NCBI RefSeq assembly: GCF_009363615.1
Contig: NZ_CP045385.1
Location: 558,001-622,000 of the forward strand
DNA: 64,000 nucleotides
From: Ruegeria sp. THAF33
GTDB lineage: Bacteria > Pseudomonadota > Alphaproteobacteria > Rhodobacterales > Rhodobacteraceae
Direction: 5' to 3'
The notes beneath the pieces were generated by a model, which saw nothing but the letters and a program-made list of their open reading frames with translations, made no database searches and was not told where the DNA came from. This document shows, one piece after another, positions 43,960 through 51,737 of this stretch. The stretch's first letter is position 1, and each line of letters begins with the position of its first letter. The position numbers and the translations under genes were made by a program.

Positions 43960-44943
43960 TCACCTCCACGTCTTTTTGTAAGCGCCGGTCGTCATGGCCT
44001 GCCCTTCGGACAATCGCGCAAGCATACCTTCGGGCATCGGCTGGCCTGACTCCAGCGCATCGACAGCGGCGCGAAAATTTCGAACGACCTGTGCGACATA
44101 GGATTTGGACCGCTGGCGCCCTTCGATCTTCAAGGCCGTCACACCTGCCTTTTGCAGTTGCGGGATCAGCCGTTCTGCGTTCAGACTGACGGGATCCTCG
44201 AACAGGTGCCCGGTTTTTTCACCTGCGGAAAAACACCCTTTGCACAAAGTCGGATACGGTGCGGGTTCATCCCGCTCGACCCGGTGGATCAGGTACCCGC
44301 CAAGGCGCGCGTTCAACGCGCCCTGTTCTTCTTGATACTGCACATGGCTGGCAGGAGAGCAGACACCGTTCATGTTTGGAGACAACCCGGTGGCATAAGA
44401 CGACAGCGAGCATCGCCCCTCGGCCATGACGCAAAGACCGCCGAACACGAAGACTTCGGTTTCGACATCGGTTTCAGAGTTGATCGCGGCAATTTCCGGC
44501 ACGGACAAAACCCGCGGCAAGACCACCCGCTTCACACCGAAAGTTTCGGCATAGAAATTGATCACGTCAGCATTGGCCGCCGCGGCCTGCACGGACAGAT
44601 GTCGGCGCAGCCCGGGATGATGTCGCGCGGCGTAGTCCAGCAAACCCAGATCGGCGAGAATGACAGCATCTGCACCGCAGGTTTCGGCATCCGCCACCGC
44701 TTGTTTCCAGATCCCTTCGTTGCCTGCCTGCGGGAAGGTATTGATTGCAATCAACACCTTCGATCCGTGACCATGGGCAAAGGAAATTCCGGCCCGCATT
44801 TCAGCGCGGTCAAAGTTGAGCCCCGGAAAGTTCCGCGCATTGGTTTCGTCATTGAAGCCACAATAGACCGTGTGAGCCCCGGCCTTGACGGCTGCACGCA
44901 GGGCCGCGGGCGTTCCCGCCGGGCAAACGATTTCCATTACCAT
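43960..44943 (-). CDS. ubiU: oxygen-independent ubiquinone biosynthesis protein UbiU
   Basis: A 327-residue U32-family protein. C171, C178, C195 and C234 reproduce the spacing of the iron-sulfur ligands in E. coli UbiU, shifted by two residues. It forms a complex with UbiV. ATG at 44943 overlaps the ubiT stop (CTATGGTAATGG), with a second in-frame ATG at 44937. Last but one gene of the ubiTUV operon. Confidence 0.93.
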   Translation of the reverse strand: MVMEIVCPAGTPAALRAAVKAGAHTVYCGFNDETNARNFPGLNFDRAEMRAGISFAHGHGSKVLIAINTFPQAGNEGIWKQAVADAETCGADAVILADLGLLDYAARHHPGLRRHLSVQAAAANADVINFYAETFGVKRVVLPRVLSVPEIAAINSETDVETEVFVFGGLCVMAEGRCSLSSYATGLSPNMNGVCSPASHVQYQEEQGALNARLGGYLIHRVERDEPAPYPTLCKGCFSAGEKTGHLFEDPVSLNAERLIPQLQKAGVTALKIEGRQRSKSYVAQVVRNFRAAVDALESGQPMPEGMLARLSEGQAMTTGAYKKTWR

Positions 44944-45479
44944 AGGATCGCGTCCTCGGGTCGGGTCAGGCACAGACCGGTCCGACGCTCTGCAAAGGCG
45001 ATGATCTGCTTCAGCGGGCGTGCAAGCGGGCCGGAAAGGGCTGCGGCCTCGTGCGCGAGGTCCAGCTCTGCGTCGTCAATTGCGTTGCGCAGCGCCAGTG
45101 CTGCGGCTGTGTCGCCCTCGATCACCAGATCGCGCGAAAAGAACAGGGCGTCACCGTCAAACGCACCATGCACCAGCCCCAACAGCGCGGCCAGTGGGCC
45201 GGAAATTCGCGCGGCCCCTTCCACGCGCCCTCGGCTCAGTCTTATTCTCGGTGCGCCGTCATTCGGTTCAAGCAGAAGGACAACGGGCAGATCCGTGGGA
45301 TCAAGCACAAAGGCTGCCCGGCTGTATTCACCGAGCCGGTTGAGCAAGTCGGGGTGTTTCTTGGTTATTTTGCGGGAAAACGCCGTCAGTGACAGCGACA
45401 AAGGTGCAAGCGGAACAAACCGCAGGGCCGCGGCCAAAGCGGTAGGGCATCGCGGTATCGGGTTTCGGGGATCGGACAA
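44937..45479 (-). CDS. ubiT: SCP2-domain accessory protein of anaerobic ubiquinone synthesis, UbiT
   Basis: A 180-residue SCP2 sterol-carrier-like protein, which in this pathway binds the lipid quinone intermediates. TTG start at 45479 is chosen for the perfect AGGAGG six bases upstream; the frame open to 45635 has an unrelated N-terminus. It has SCP2-type alternating segments (DLPVVLLLEPND, ALLGLVHGAFDGDALFFSRD, VIEGDTAAALALRNAI). First gene of ubiTUV, divergent from ubiD. Confidence 0.85.
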   Translation of the reverse strand: MSDPRNPIPRCPTALAAALRFVPLAPLSLSLTAFSRKITKKHPDLLNRLGEYSRAAFVLDPTDLPVVLLLEPNDGAPRIRLSRGRVEGAARISGPLAALLGLVHGAFDGDALFFSRDLVIEGDTAAALALRNAIDDAELDLAHEAAALSGPLARPLKQIIAFAERRTGLCLTRPEDAILW

Positions 45480-45625
45480 ACAGACCTCCTGCTGTCTCAA
45501 CAAAGTGAACCGGTGCGGCCTTCCTAAAGCCGCCCCGGCGCCCGGGACTTGACGGTTGTCAATTCGACCGGTCTCTTTCGCTGCTAGAGGGTGGGCACCA
45601 CCGCCGGAGCAAACCCATTCGCACT

Positions 45626-47125
45626 CTGCCGCCATATCCCAGCCTTCGACATTTTCTGAAATGGTGTGAAGAAACAGGGCAGTTCAGGCGCATCGCCGAA
45701 CCGGTTTCCGTGCGCCATCAAATGACCGCTGTCCACCGCGCCGTGTTGGAGGCCAATGGGCCCGTGTTGCAATTCGACACACCGACGGGCGCGCCCTCGG
45801 GGCAGTGCGACATACCGGTTGTGGTCAACCTGTTTGGCACGTCGGAACGCGTCGCCGCCGGACTGGGCGTTTCTTCCGAAGGGCTGGATGATCTGGGCGC
45901 GCTTCTGGCCGCGCTTCGGGCCCCGACGCCGCCGGGCGGGTTGCGGGATGCACTGTCCCGGTGGCCGATGCTGAAGGCCGCATTGTCCACACGACCGAAG
46001 CAGGTCAAAACCGCCGCTGTTCAGCAGGTTTGCAACTGCGAAGCCGATGTTGATCTTTCAGCGCTGCCGATCCAGACACACTGGCCCCGGGACGCGGGGC
46101 CTCTGATCACCTGGCCTGTGGTCATCACCCGGCCCCGTAGCAGCGAACCCGACGCGGCACAGACCTACAACGCCGGCGTCTATCGCGTTCAGGTGCTGGA
46201 CCGGAACCGTCTGATCATGCGCTGGTTGCCACATCGCGGCGGGGCCGCTCATCATCGCAGTTGGGCGCAGCACGGCGAAAAGACGCCGGTCGCAATCGTT
46301 CTGGGCGCAAACCCCGCGACCTTGTTGTCGGCGGCTCTGCCACTGCCCGAAATGGTGTCTGAACTGACATTTGCCGGGGCCCTGAACCAGAACCGGCCAC
46401 GATTGGTTCCGGCCAAATCCGTCCCTCTGCTCGTACCGGCAGATGCCGAGATTGTCCTGGAAGGCTGGGTGTCGCCAAGCGAGACAGCACCCGAAGGCCC
46501 GTTCGGGGATCACACCGGGTACTACAACCCCGCCGAACCGTTTCCGGTGATGCATGTCACGGCCGTGACCCATCGCGAGGCGCCGCTGTATCTGTCGACC
46601 TATACCGGTCGCCCGCCTGACGAACCTGCGATCATTGGCGAAGTGTTCAATCGCCTTGCCTTGCCGACCATTCGCGCTCAGATCCCCGAAATACACGACC
46701 TTTGGCTGCCGCCTGCCGCCTGTTCCTATCGCATCGCCATCGTCGCCATCGACAAGCGGTATCCGGGTCAGGCCCGACGTGTGATGATGGCGCTTTGGGG
46801 GATGCTGCCGCAATTCAGCTATACGAAGATGATCGTTGCGGTAGATGCCGATATCGACCCCCGAAACTGGGACGATATCGCCTGGGCGATTGCCACGCGA
46901 ATGGACCCGGGCCGTGATGTGATGATCCTGGACAGGACACCCATGGATTATCTGGATTTCGCCTCACCCGAACCCGGTCTGGCCGGAAAGCTGGGCATCG
47001 ACGCCACGACGAAAACAGGCAGTGAAACACGGCGAGAATGGGGGACGGTCATGCGCACCGCGAATGTCGATCAAACATTCGCGGAAGACCTGATAAACAG
47101 ATTGATGCCAGAGCTGAGAACATGA
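45626..47125 (+). CDS. ubiD: UbiD-family decarboxylase with unusual start
   Basis: About 499 residues; UbiD removes the carboxyl group of polyprenyl-4-hydroxybenzoate using prenylated FMN made by UbiX. The SETAPEGPFGDHTGYY core and TYTGRPPDEPAIIGEVFNR are family hallmarks. Homology begins well before the first GTG (45710): the codons from about 45632 read PYPSLRHFLKWCEETGQFRR, a normal UbiD N-terminus. The frame is open to 45509 but has no ATG, GTG or TTG upstream. CTG at 45626 is the most plausible start (ATT at 45617 also possible). Overlaps ubiX by four bases. Confidence 0.85.
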   Translation: MPPYPSLRHFLKWCEETGQFRRIAEPVSVRHQMTAVHRAVLEANGPVLQFDTPTGAPSGQCDIPVVVNLFGTSERVAAGLGVSSEGLDDLGALLAALRAPTPPGGLRDALSRWPMLKAALSTRPKQVKTAAVQQVCNCEADVDLSALPIQTHWPRDAGPLITWPVVITRPRSSEPDAAQTYNAGVYRVQVLDRNRLIMRWLPHRGGAAHHRSWAQHGEKTPVAIVLGANPATLLSAALPLPEMVSELTFAGALNQNRPRLVPAKSVPLLVPADAEIVLEGWVSPSETAPEGPFGDHTGYYNPAEPFPVMHVTAVTHREAPLYLSTYTGRPPDEPAIIGEVFNRLALPTIRAQIPEIHDLWLPPAACSYRIAIVAIDKRYPGQARRVMMALWGMLPQFSYTKMIVAVDADIDPRNWDDIAWAIATRMDPGRDVMILDRTPMDYLDFASPEPGLAGKLGIDATTKTGSETRREWGTVMRTANVDQTFAEDLINRLMPELRT

Positions 47126-47739
47126 CGAAAACCCGTGTAGTCTTAGGCGTGTCAGGCGCTTCTGGTGCGGTTTTGAGCCTTGCGGTGGCACGACATCTGA
47201 CATCAGCGGATATCGAAATCGACCTGGTCGTCAGCCCCGCCGCCCGTCTGACGCTTGCGCAGGAATGCGGCCCGGATGCCCTGAAGGAACTGCGGCAGTC
47301 GGCAAGCCGTCATCACGCGCCCGCCGATATCGGGGCCAGTATAGCATCCGGTTCGGTACCGGTATCCGGGATGATCGTCGCGCCCTGTTCCATGCGCTCA
47401 CTGGGTGCGATTGCGCATGGCCTGGACGACAACCTGCTGACACGCGCGGCGGGCGTGCAGCTCAAGGAACGACGCCCACTGGTACTGCTGACACGAGAAG
47501 CGCCGCTGACACTTGCTCATTTGCGCAATATGACGGCCGCAGCAGAAATGGGAGCCATCATCCTGCCCCCTGTGCCAGCCTTCTATTTGAACCCCCTCAA
47601 CATAACCGAAATCGCGGATCAGATCGCAGCGCGCGCGGTTGATTGTCTGAAGGTTTGCGAACCGGCCGCGAAACAGTGGCATCCCGAAACCAAGGCGAAC
47701 CCTGTCGAACGATTCGAAAGCAAATTGCACATCCCATAG
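47122..47739 (+). CDS. ubiX: flavin prenyltransferase UbiX
   Basis: A 205-residue flavodoxin-like enzyme that makes prenylated FMN, the cofactor of UbiD. GVSGASGAVLSLAVARHL (about 9-26) is the FMN-binding start, with IVAPCSMRSLGAIAHGL (about 85-101) and the AEMGAIILPPVPAFY motif (about 144-158) that closes the active site. ATG overlaps the ubiD stop. Completes a compact oxygen-independent quinone module with ubiTUV. Confidence 0.93.
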   Translation: MTKTRVVLGVSGASGAVLSLAVARHLTSADIEIDLVVSPAARLTLAQECGPDALKELRQSASRHHAPADIGASIASGSVPVSGMIVAPCSMRSLGAIAHGLDDNLLTRAAGVQLKERRPLVLLTREAPLTLAHLRNMTAAAEMGAIILPPVPAFYLNPLNITEIADQIAARAVDCLKVCEPAAKQWHPETKANPVERFESKLHIP

Positions 47740-47800
47740 CCACAGATCGCGGATGAGATCTGTGGCCACGGGATGAGCTTGATCGGGCGGGCCGGTTGTT

Positions 47801-50218
47801 TCAGCCGCGCAGCCTGCCTCCCAGAGGATCGAACGGCGCCTCTGCCAGCACCCGAGCCTTATGCGGTTTGCCAATCACCTGGATCACCACTTCATCCCCC
47901 GGCTGCGCCACCTCGGGGTTGCGGAAACCCAATGCCAGAGATTTCCCGACTGAATACCCGTACGCCCCCGATGTGACACGGCCGACAGGCACACCATCAG
48001 GTGTAAAGATCGGCTCACTGCCGGTGGCGTCGGCATCCTCGGTCACGTCCAGTTCAAAGATGGACAGGACCTCGCGCGGAGCTTTGTCCTTGATGGACAG
48101 ATAGGCGTCTTTGTGCAGGAAATCCTTGTCCAGCTTGATCAGACCCGTCAGCCCGACCTCTTGCGGCCAGTATTCCTGGGAATATTCCCGCCCCCAGGAT
48201 CCATAACCCTTTTCGATGCGCAGCGACCCAAGCGCTCGCCCGCCCACGGGGCCGCCACCGCAGTCTTTGGCGGCTTCAAGCAACGCAGAGTAAAGCGCGA
48301 CCTGATCGGTTTCGGCGCAGTGCAGTTCCCAACCCAGATCGCCGGTAAAGCTGACCCGGATGGCCACGCAATCAACACCTGCAACGGTGATCTTCCGGGA
48401 CCGCATGAAGCGGAATCCTTCGTTGGAAAGGTCAGCATTGGTCAGGCGCGCCAGAGCCTCGCGAGATTTCGGGCCGGCGAAGTTGAACCCCGCAACGCGG
48501 TCCGTTGCGACTTCAAAAGCTGTGCCCTCGGGCAATTCCACCATTTGAAAGAAGCGCTGATGATAGCGTTCGGCCATGCCGGAGCCGATCATCATGTATT
48601 CGTCTTCGGCCAGCTTGGTGATGGTAAAGTCACCCGCCACGCCGCCGCGCACCGAGATCAGCGGCGTCAGGCAGCTGCGCCCAATTTCGGTCGGCACGCG
48701 ATTGGCCACCAGTCGGTCCAACCAGTCATAGGCACCAGGCCCCTTGATCACGTAATTGGCGAAGTTCGAGATATCGATCACGCCCACGCTGTCGCGCAGC
48801 ATCTGAACCTCGCGCCCGACCGGATCAAACCAGTTCTGGCGGGTGAAGCCAGTGGTCTCTTCGGTGCCGGGTTCATCGGCAAACCAAAGCGGGTGTTCCC
48901 AACCACAGTTGAGACCAAAGACACAGCCCATCTGTTTCTGCATCTCGAAGGCAGGGCGCACACGGGCCGGGCGGCCTGCACTGCGTTCTTCATTCGGGAA
49001 GTGGATTTTGAACCGATGCGTATATGCGTCTTCGACCCGGGCCTTGGTGAACTTTTTGTCGGCCCAGTCGCCAAAGCGGGCGAGATCCCAGGCGAACATG
49101 TCATATTGCGGCTCACCCTCGATCATCCATTGCGCCGCCAGCAGCCCCAGCCCGCCGGATTGCGAGAAACCGGGGATCAGGCCGCCGCAGAGGAAATAGT
49201 TCTTCAGCTCGGGCACCGGCCCCCACAGCATGTTGGCATCGGGCGACCAGATCATCGGGCCGTTGATCACCCGTTTTACTCCGGCTGTGGCGGCAACCGG
49301 CACACGTTCGGTGGCGCGGATCACGTTTTCCATGATCCGGTCCAGATCGTCGGGGAACAGATCATGCGCGAAGTCGAGCGGCGTGCCGTCTTCGGCCCAG
49401 AACTTCATGTCTTTCTCGTAGGCCCCGATCAGCAGGCCGTTGCCCTCTTGTCGGAAGTAATATTCGCCGTCCCGGTCGGCGATTGACGGCAGACGGCGGC
49501 CCAGACTGGCCACTTCGTCGATGCTTTCGGTCACGAAATACTGATGTTCGGTCGGTTGCAGCGGCAGGGTCAAGCCTGCCAGCGCCGCCACCTCGCGCCC
49601 CCAGAGGCCCGCGGCGTTGACCACCCATTGGGCGTGAATGTCACCCTTGGGCGTACGAACGATCCAACTGCCATCAGGTTGCTGTTCCGTTGCGATCACC
49701 GGGCAGAACCGTTCGATGGTGGCCCCCATGGCACGCGCACCGGCGGCGTAAGCATGCGGCACGCCGGACGGGTCCACATTGCCGCCATCAGGTTCGTACA
49801 TGATGCAGCGGATGTCATCGAACTGCGCCAGCGGGTGCAGCTCTTTGGCCTCTTCCCGGCTGACCTCGTGAAAATTCAGCCCATAAAACCGGGCCTTCGC
49901 CTCTTGCAGGCGCAACTGTTGCTCGCGCTCTTCGGTCTGGGCCAGATAGAGCGATCCGGGCTGGAACACCCCGCAGCTTTGGCCGGTTTCCTTCTCCAGC
50001 TCTTTGTACAGGTTCATCGTATAGTGCTGGATGCGGGTGATGTTGTTGTTGTCATGCAGACCGTGGATGTTGGCCGCCGCGTGCCAGGTCGATCCGCTGG
50101 TCAACTCGTCGCGTTCCAGCAGGATGGAATCCGTCCAGCCGAGTTTGGCAAGGTGATACAGTATCGACGTACCGGCAAGGCCGCCGCCGATGACAACAGC
50201 TTGTGCATGGGTTTTCAT
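47801..50218 (-). CDS. dimethylglycine/sarcosine dehydrogenase-like flavoprotein with GcvT domain
   Basis: An 805-residue two-domain enzyme. The N-terminal DAO/FAD domain (about 1-380) has VVIGGGLAGTS at 8-18 and GSTWHAAAN at 42-50, where the His (46) matches the covalent FAD site of dimethylglycine and sarcosine dehydrogenases. A FAD-linked intermediate domain follows, then a GcvT/aminomethyltransferase domain (about 425-800) that would pass formaldehyde to tetrahydrofolate. Oxidatively demethylates a methylated glycine or similar amine; the exact substrate is open. Confidence 0.85.
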   Translation of the reverse strand: MKTHAQAVVIGGGLAGTSILYHLAKLGWTDSILLERDELTSGSTWHAAANIHGLHDNNNITRIQHYTMNLYKELEKETGQSCGVFQPGSLYLAQTEEREQQLRLQEAKARFYGLNFHEVSREEAKELHPLAQFDDIRCIMYEPDGGNVDPSGVPHAYAAGARAMGATIERFCPVIATEQQPDGSWIVRTPKGDIHAQWVVNAAGLWGREVAALAGLTLPLQPTEHQYFVTESIDEVASLGRRLPSIADRDGEYYFRQEGNGLLIGAYEKDMKFWAEDGTPLDFAHDLFPDDLDRIMENVIRATERVPVAATAGVKRVINGPMIWSPDANMLWGPVPELKNYFLCGGLIPGFSQSGGLGLLAAQWMIEGEPQYDMFAWDLARFGDWADKKFTKARVEDAYTHRFKIHFPNEERSAGRPARVRPAFEMQKQMGCVFGLNCGWEHPLWFADEPGTEETTGFTRQNWFDPVGREVQMLRDSVGVIDISNFANYVIKGPGAYDWLDRLVANRVPTEIGRSCLTPLISVRGGVAGDFTITKLAEDEYMMIGSGMAERYHQRFFQMVELPEGTAFEVATDRVAGFNFAGPKSREALARLTNADLSNEGFRFMRSRKITVAGVDCVAIRVSFTGDLGWELHCAETDQVALYSALLEAAKDCGGGPVGGRALGSLRIEKGYGSWGREYSQEYWPQEVGLTGLIKLDKDFLHKDAYLSIKDKAPREVLSIFELDVTEDADATGSEPIFTPDGVPVGRVTSGAYGYSVGKSLALGFRNPEVAQPGDEVVIQVIGKPHKARVLAEAPFDPLGGRLRG

Positions 50219-50246
50219 GAGGGAATGTCCTTGGATATGGCGCGGC

Positions 50247-51497
50247 TCAGGCGGCGATTTCTTTCATGACGGCAAGGAATTTGGCGACTTCGCCGATCGA
50301 GTTGTAGTGACACATCGAGACCCGCACACAGGCATCATAGCCAAGCGGTGTCAGGATATTGCCGGAATAGTGGTCCGCCTTGCGCAGATGCGTGCGGATA
50401 CCGTGTTCGTTCAGCCGTTTGACGACCTCGGACGAGGCCACGCCTTCGACACGCAGCGATACCAGACCTTCTCGTGCCGGGTTGTCGGCCCCGCCCAGAA
50501 TGGTGACTTTTTCCATCTCGGCCAGGCCGCTCAGGTTGCCGGTGCCGTGGATCATCGCGTCGGTCAGCGCCTTTTCCTGCGCATGGATCGCATCACCCGC
50601 CGCCAGAAACTTGCCGCGCCGGTCTTCGGCATCGCTGACCTGACTGCCCAGCCATTCGAAATAGGATGCGACGTCGGACATCGTGGCATAAGCTCCGGTG
50701 TCGCGCGTTCCCATTTCCCAATTGTCCGCGGGGCCATCCAGCAAGGCGTTGTGCTCCAGCGCGGTCAAGCGATCAGAGATCCAGGCCACGCCGTAGCCAT
50801 GACGCGAAAACACCTTGTAGGGCGAAATCACATAACCATCGACGTCATAGGCGGTCAGATCGATCCGGCCATGCGCTGCGTGCTGAATGCCATCGACGAT
50901 GATGAAACAATCCGGAGCCACGGCGCGGATGGCCTGAGAAACGGCAGCGACGTCAACTCCCATTCCCGTCACCGGCGAGGTATGCAGGATCGTCGCCACT
51001 TTGGTATCCGGTGTCACGGCCACGGCATAGGCTTCGGCCGAGACGGTACCGGTGGCGTCATCATGGGGCACCAAAACGTGGGTTTGCCCGGAAATGCGGG
51101 CCCAACGATCACAGGCCGAACGAGTCGCCGGGTGTTCCAATGTGGATCCCAGCACAACGCCCGGACCCGTTCCCAGACATGCGTTCATGATCAGCCGGAA
51201 CAACAGCTCTGTACCGCTTTCACCCACAAAGAACTGCCCGCGGGGTGCGTTCATGAAATCCCGCATATCCGCCTTGGCCGCGTTGATCGTGGCGACCAGC
51301 GCATGGGATCCCGGATTGTCGCGCCCCTGGTTGTCCGGGATGGCGGCGTAACGAACCGAACTTTCCAACACTGAATTCAATGTCAGTGCGCCTCCGGCAT
51401 TCTCGAAAAAGATCCGCTCACCCTGTTCGGGGCAATGATCGATCTGGGCAAAGCGGCTGCGGATTTGGTTCAGCAGGCTCTCTGATATTTGGCTCAT
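50247..51497 (-). CDS. class V aminotransferase-fold PLP enzyme
   Basis: A 416-residue fold-type I PLP enzyme of the cysteine desulfurase/isopenicillin epimerase group. FFENAGGALTLN at the start is the usual opening, FIIVDGIQHAAHGRIDLTAYDVD near 210-232 holds the PLP-binding Asp and His/Gln, and the Schiff-base Lys is in ISPYKVFSRHGYG (about 237-249). ATG at 51497 has the family opening; the frame to 51635 is not supported. Could act as lyase, desulfurase or aminotransferase. 28 bases before the dimethylglycine dehydrogenase-like gene. Confidence 0.78.
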   Translation of the reverse strand: MSQISESLLNQIRSRFAQIDHCPEQGERIFFENAGGALTLNSVLESSVRYAAIPDNQGRDNPGSHALVATINAAKADMRDFMNAPRGQFFVGESGTELLFRLIMNACLGTGPGVVLGSTLEHPATRSACDRWARISGQTHVLVPHDDATGTVSAEAYAVAVTPDTKVATILHTSPVTGMGVDVAAVSQAIRAVAPDCFIIVDGIQHAAHGRIDLTAYDVDGYVISPYKVFSRHGYGVAWISDRLTALEHNALLDGPADNWEMGTRDTGAYATMSDVASYFEWLGSQVSDAEDRRGKFLAAGDAIHAQEKALTDAMIHGTGNLSGLAEMEKVTILGGADNPAREGLVSLRVEGVASSEVVKRLNEHGIRTHLRKADHYSGNILTPLGYDACVRVSMCHYNSIGEVAKFLAVMKEIAA

Positions 51498-51525
51498 GGT
51501 CAGTGGTTCTTGTTTCGTTGTGTGT

Positions 51526-51542
51526 GCAAAGCTGTGCTTTGC
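51526..51542. promoter_or_regulatory. perfect short palindrome upstream of class V aminotransferase gene
   Basis: GCAAAGC-TGT-GCTTTGC, a 17-base perfect inverted repeat 29 bases before the start codon, in a 240-base gap that also contains a second GGCAAAGC copy nearby. A candidate operator. Confidence 0.4.
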
Positions 51543-51737
51543 CGACCCTAGGACGGTTCTTGCCGCAAGACATGCAAAAAAAACTGTGGCAAAGCGGTAG
51601 AATATTCTGTGCAAGTCGCGCGGGTGCCAGCCCAAAGCCTGTCACGACGGATACCACCCGTCGCCAAGCCCGGGAACTCGTGCCTGCGGCGGCGGATGGC
51701 ATATCTTCTTGATTTCCGACCGTTTGTGGCTGGTCGA

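Noticed and set aside
44152..45552. A 466-codon plus-strand frame across ubiU and ubiT
   Set aside because: Runs antisense to two genes identified by their cysteine spacing and SCP2 fold; its C-terminal half is low-complexity Ser/Arg.
48113..49486. A 457-codon open frame on the plus strand opposite the dimethylglycine dehydrogenase-like gene
   Set aside because: Antisense shadow; composition biased to Arg/His/Gly and no start signal.
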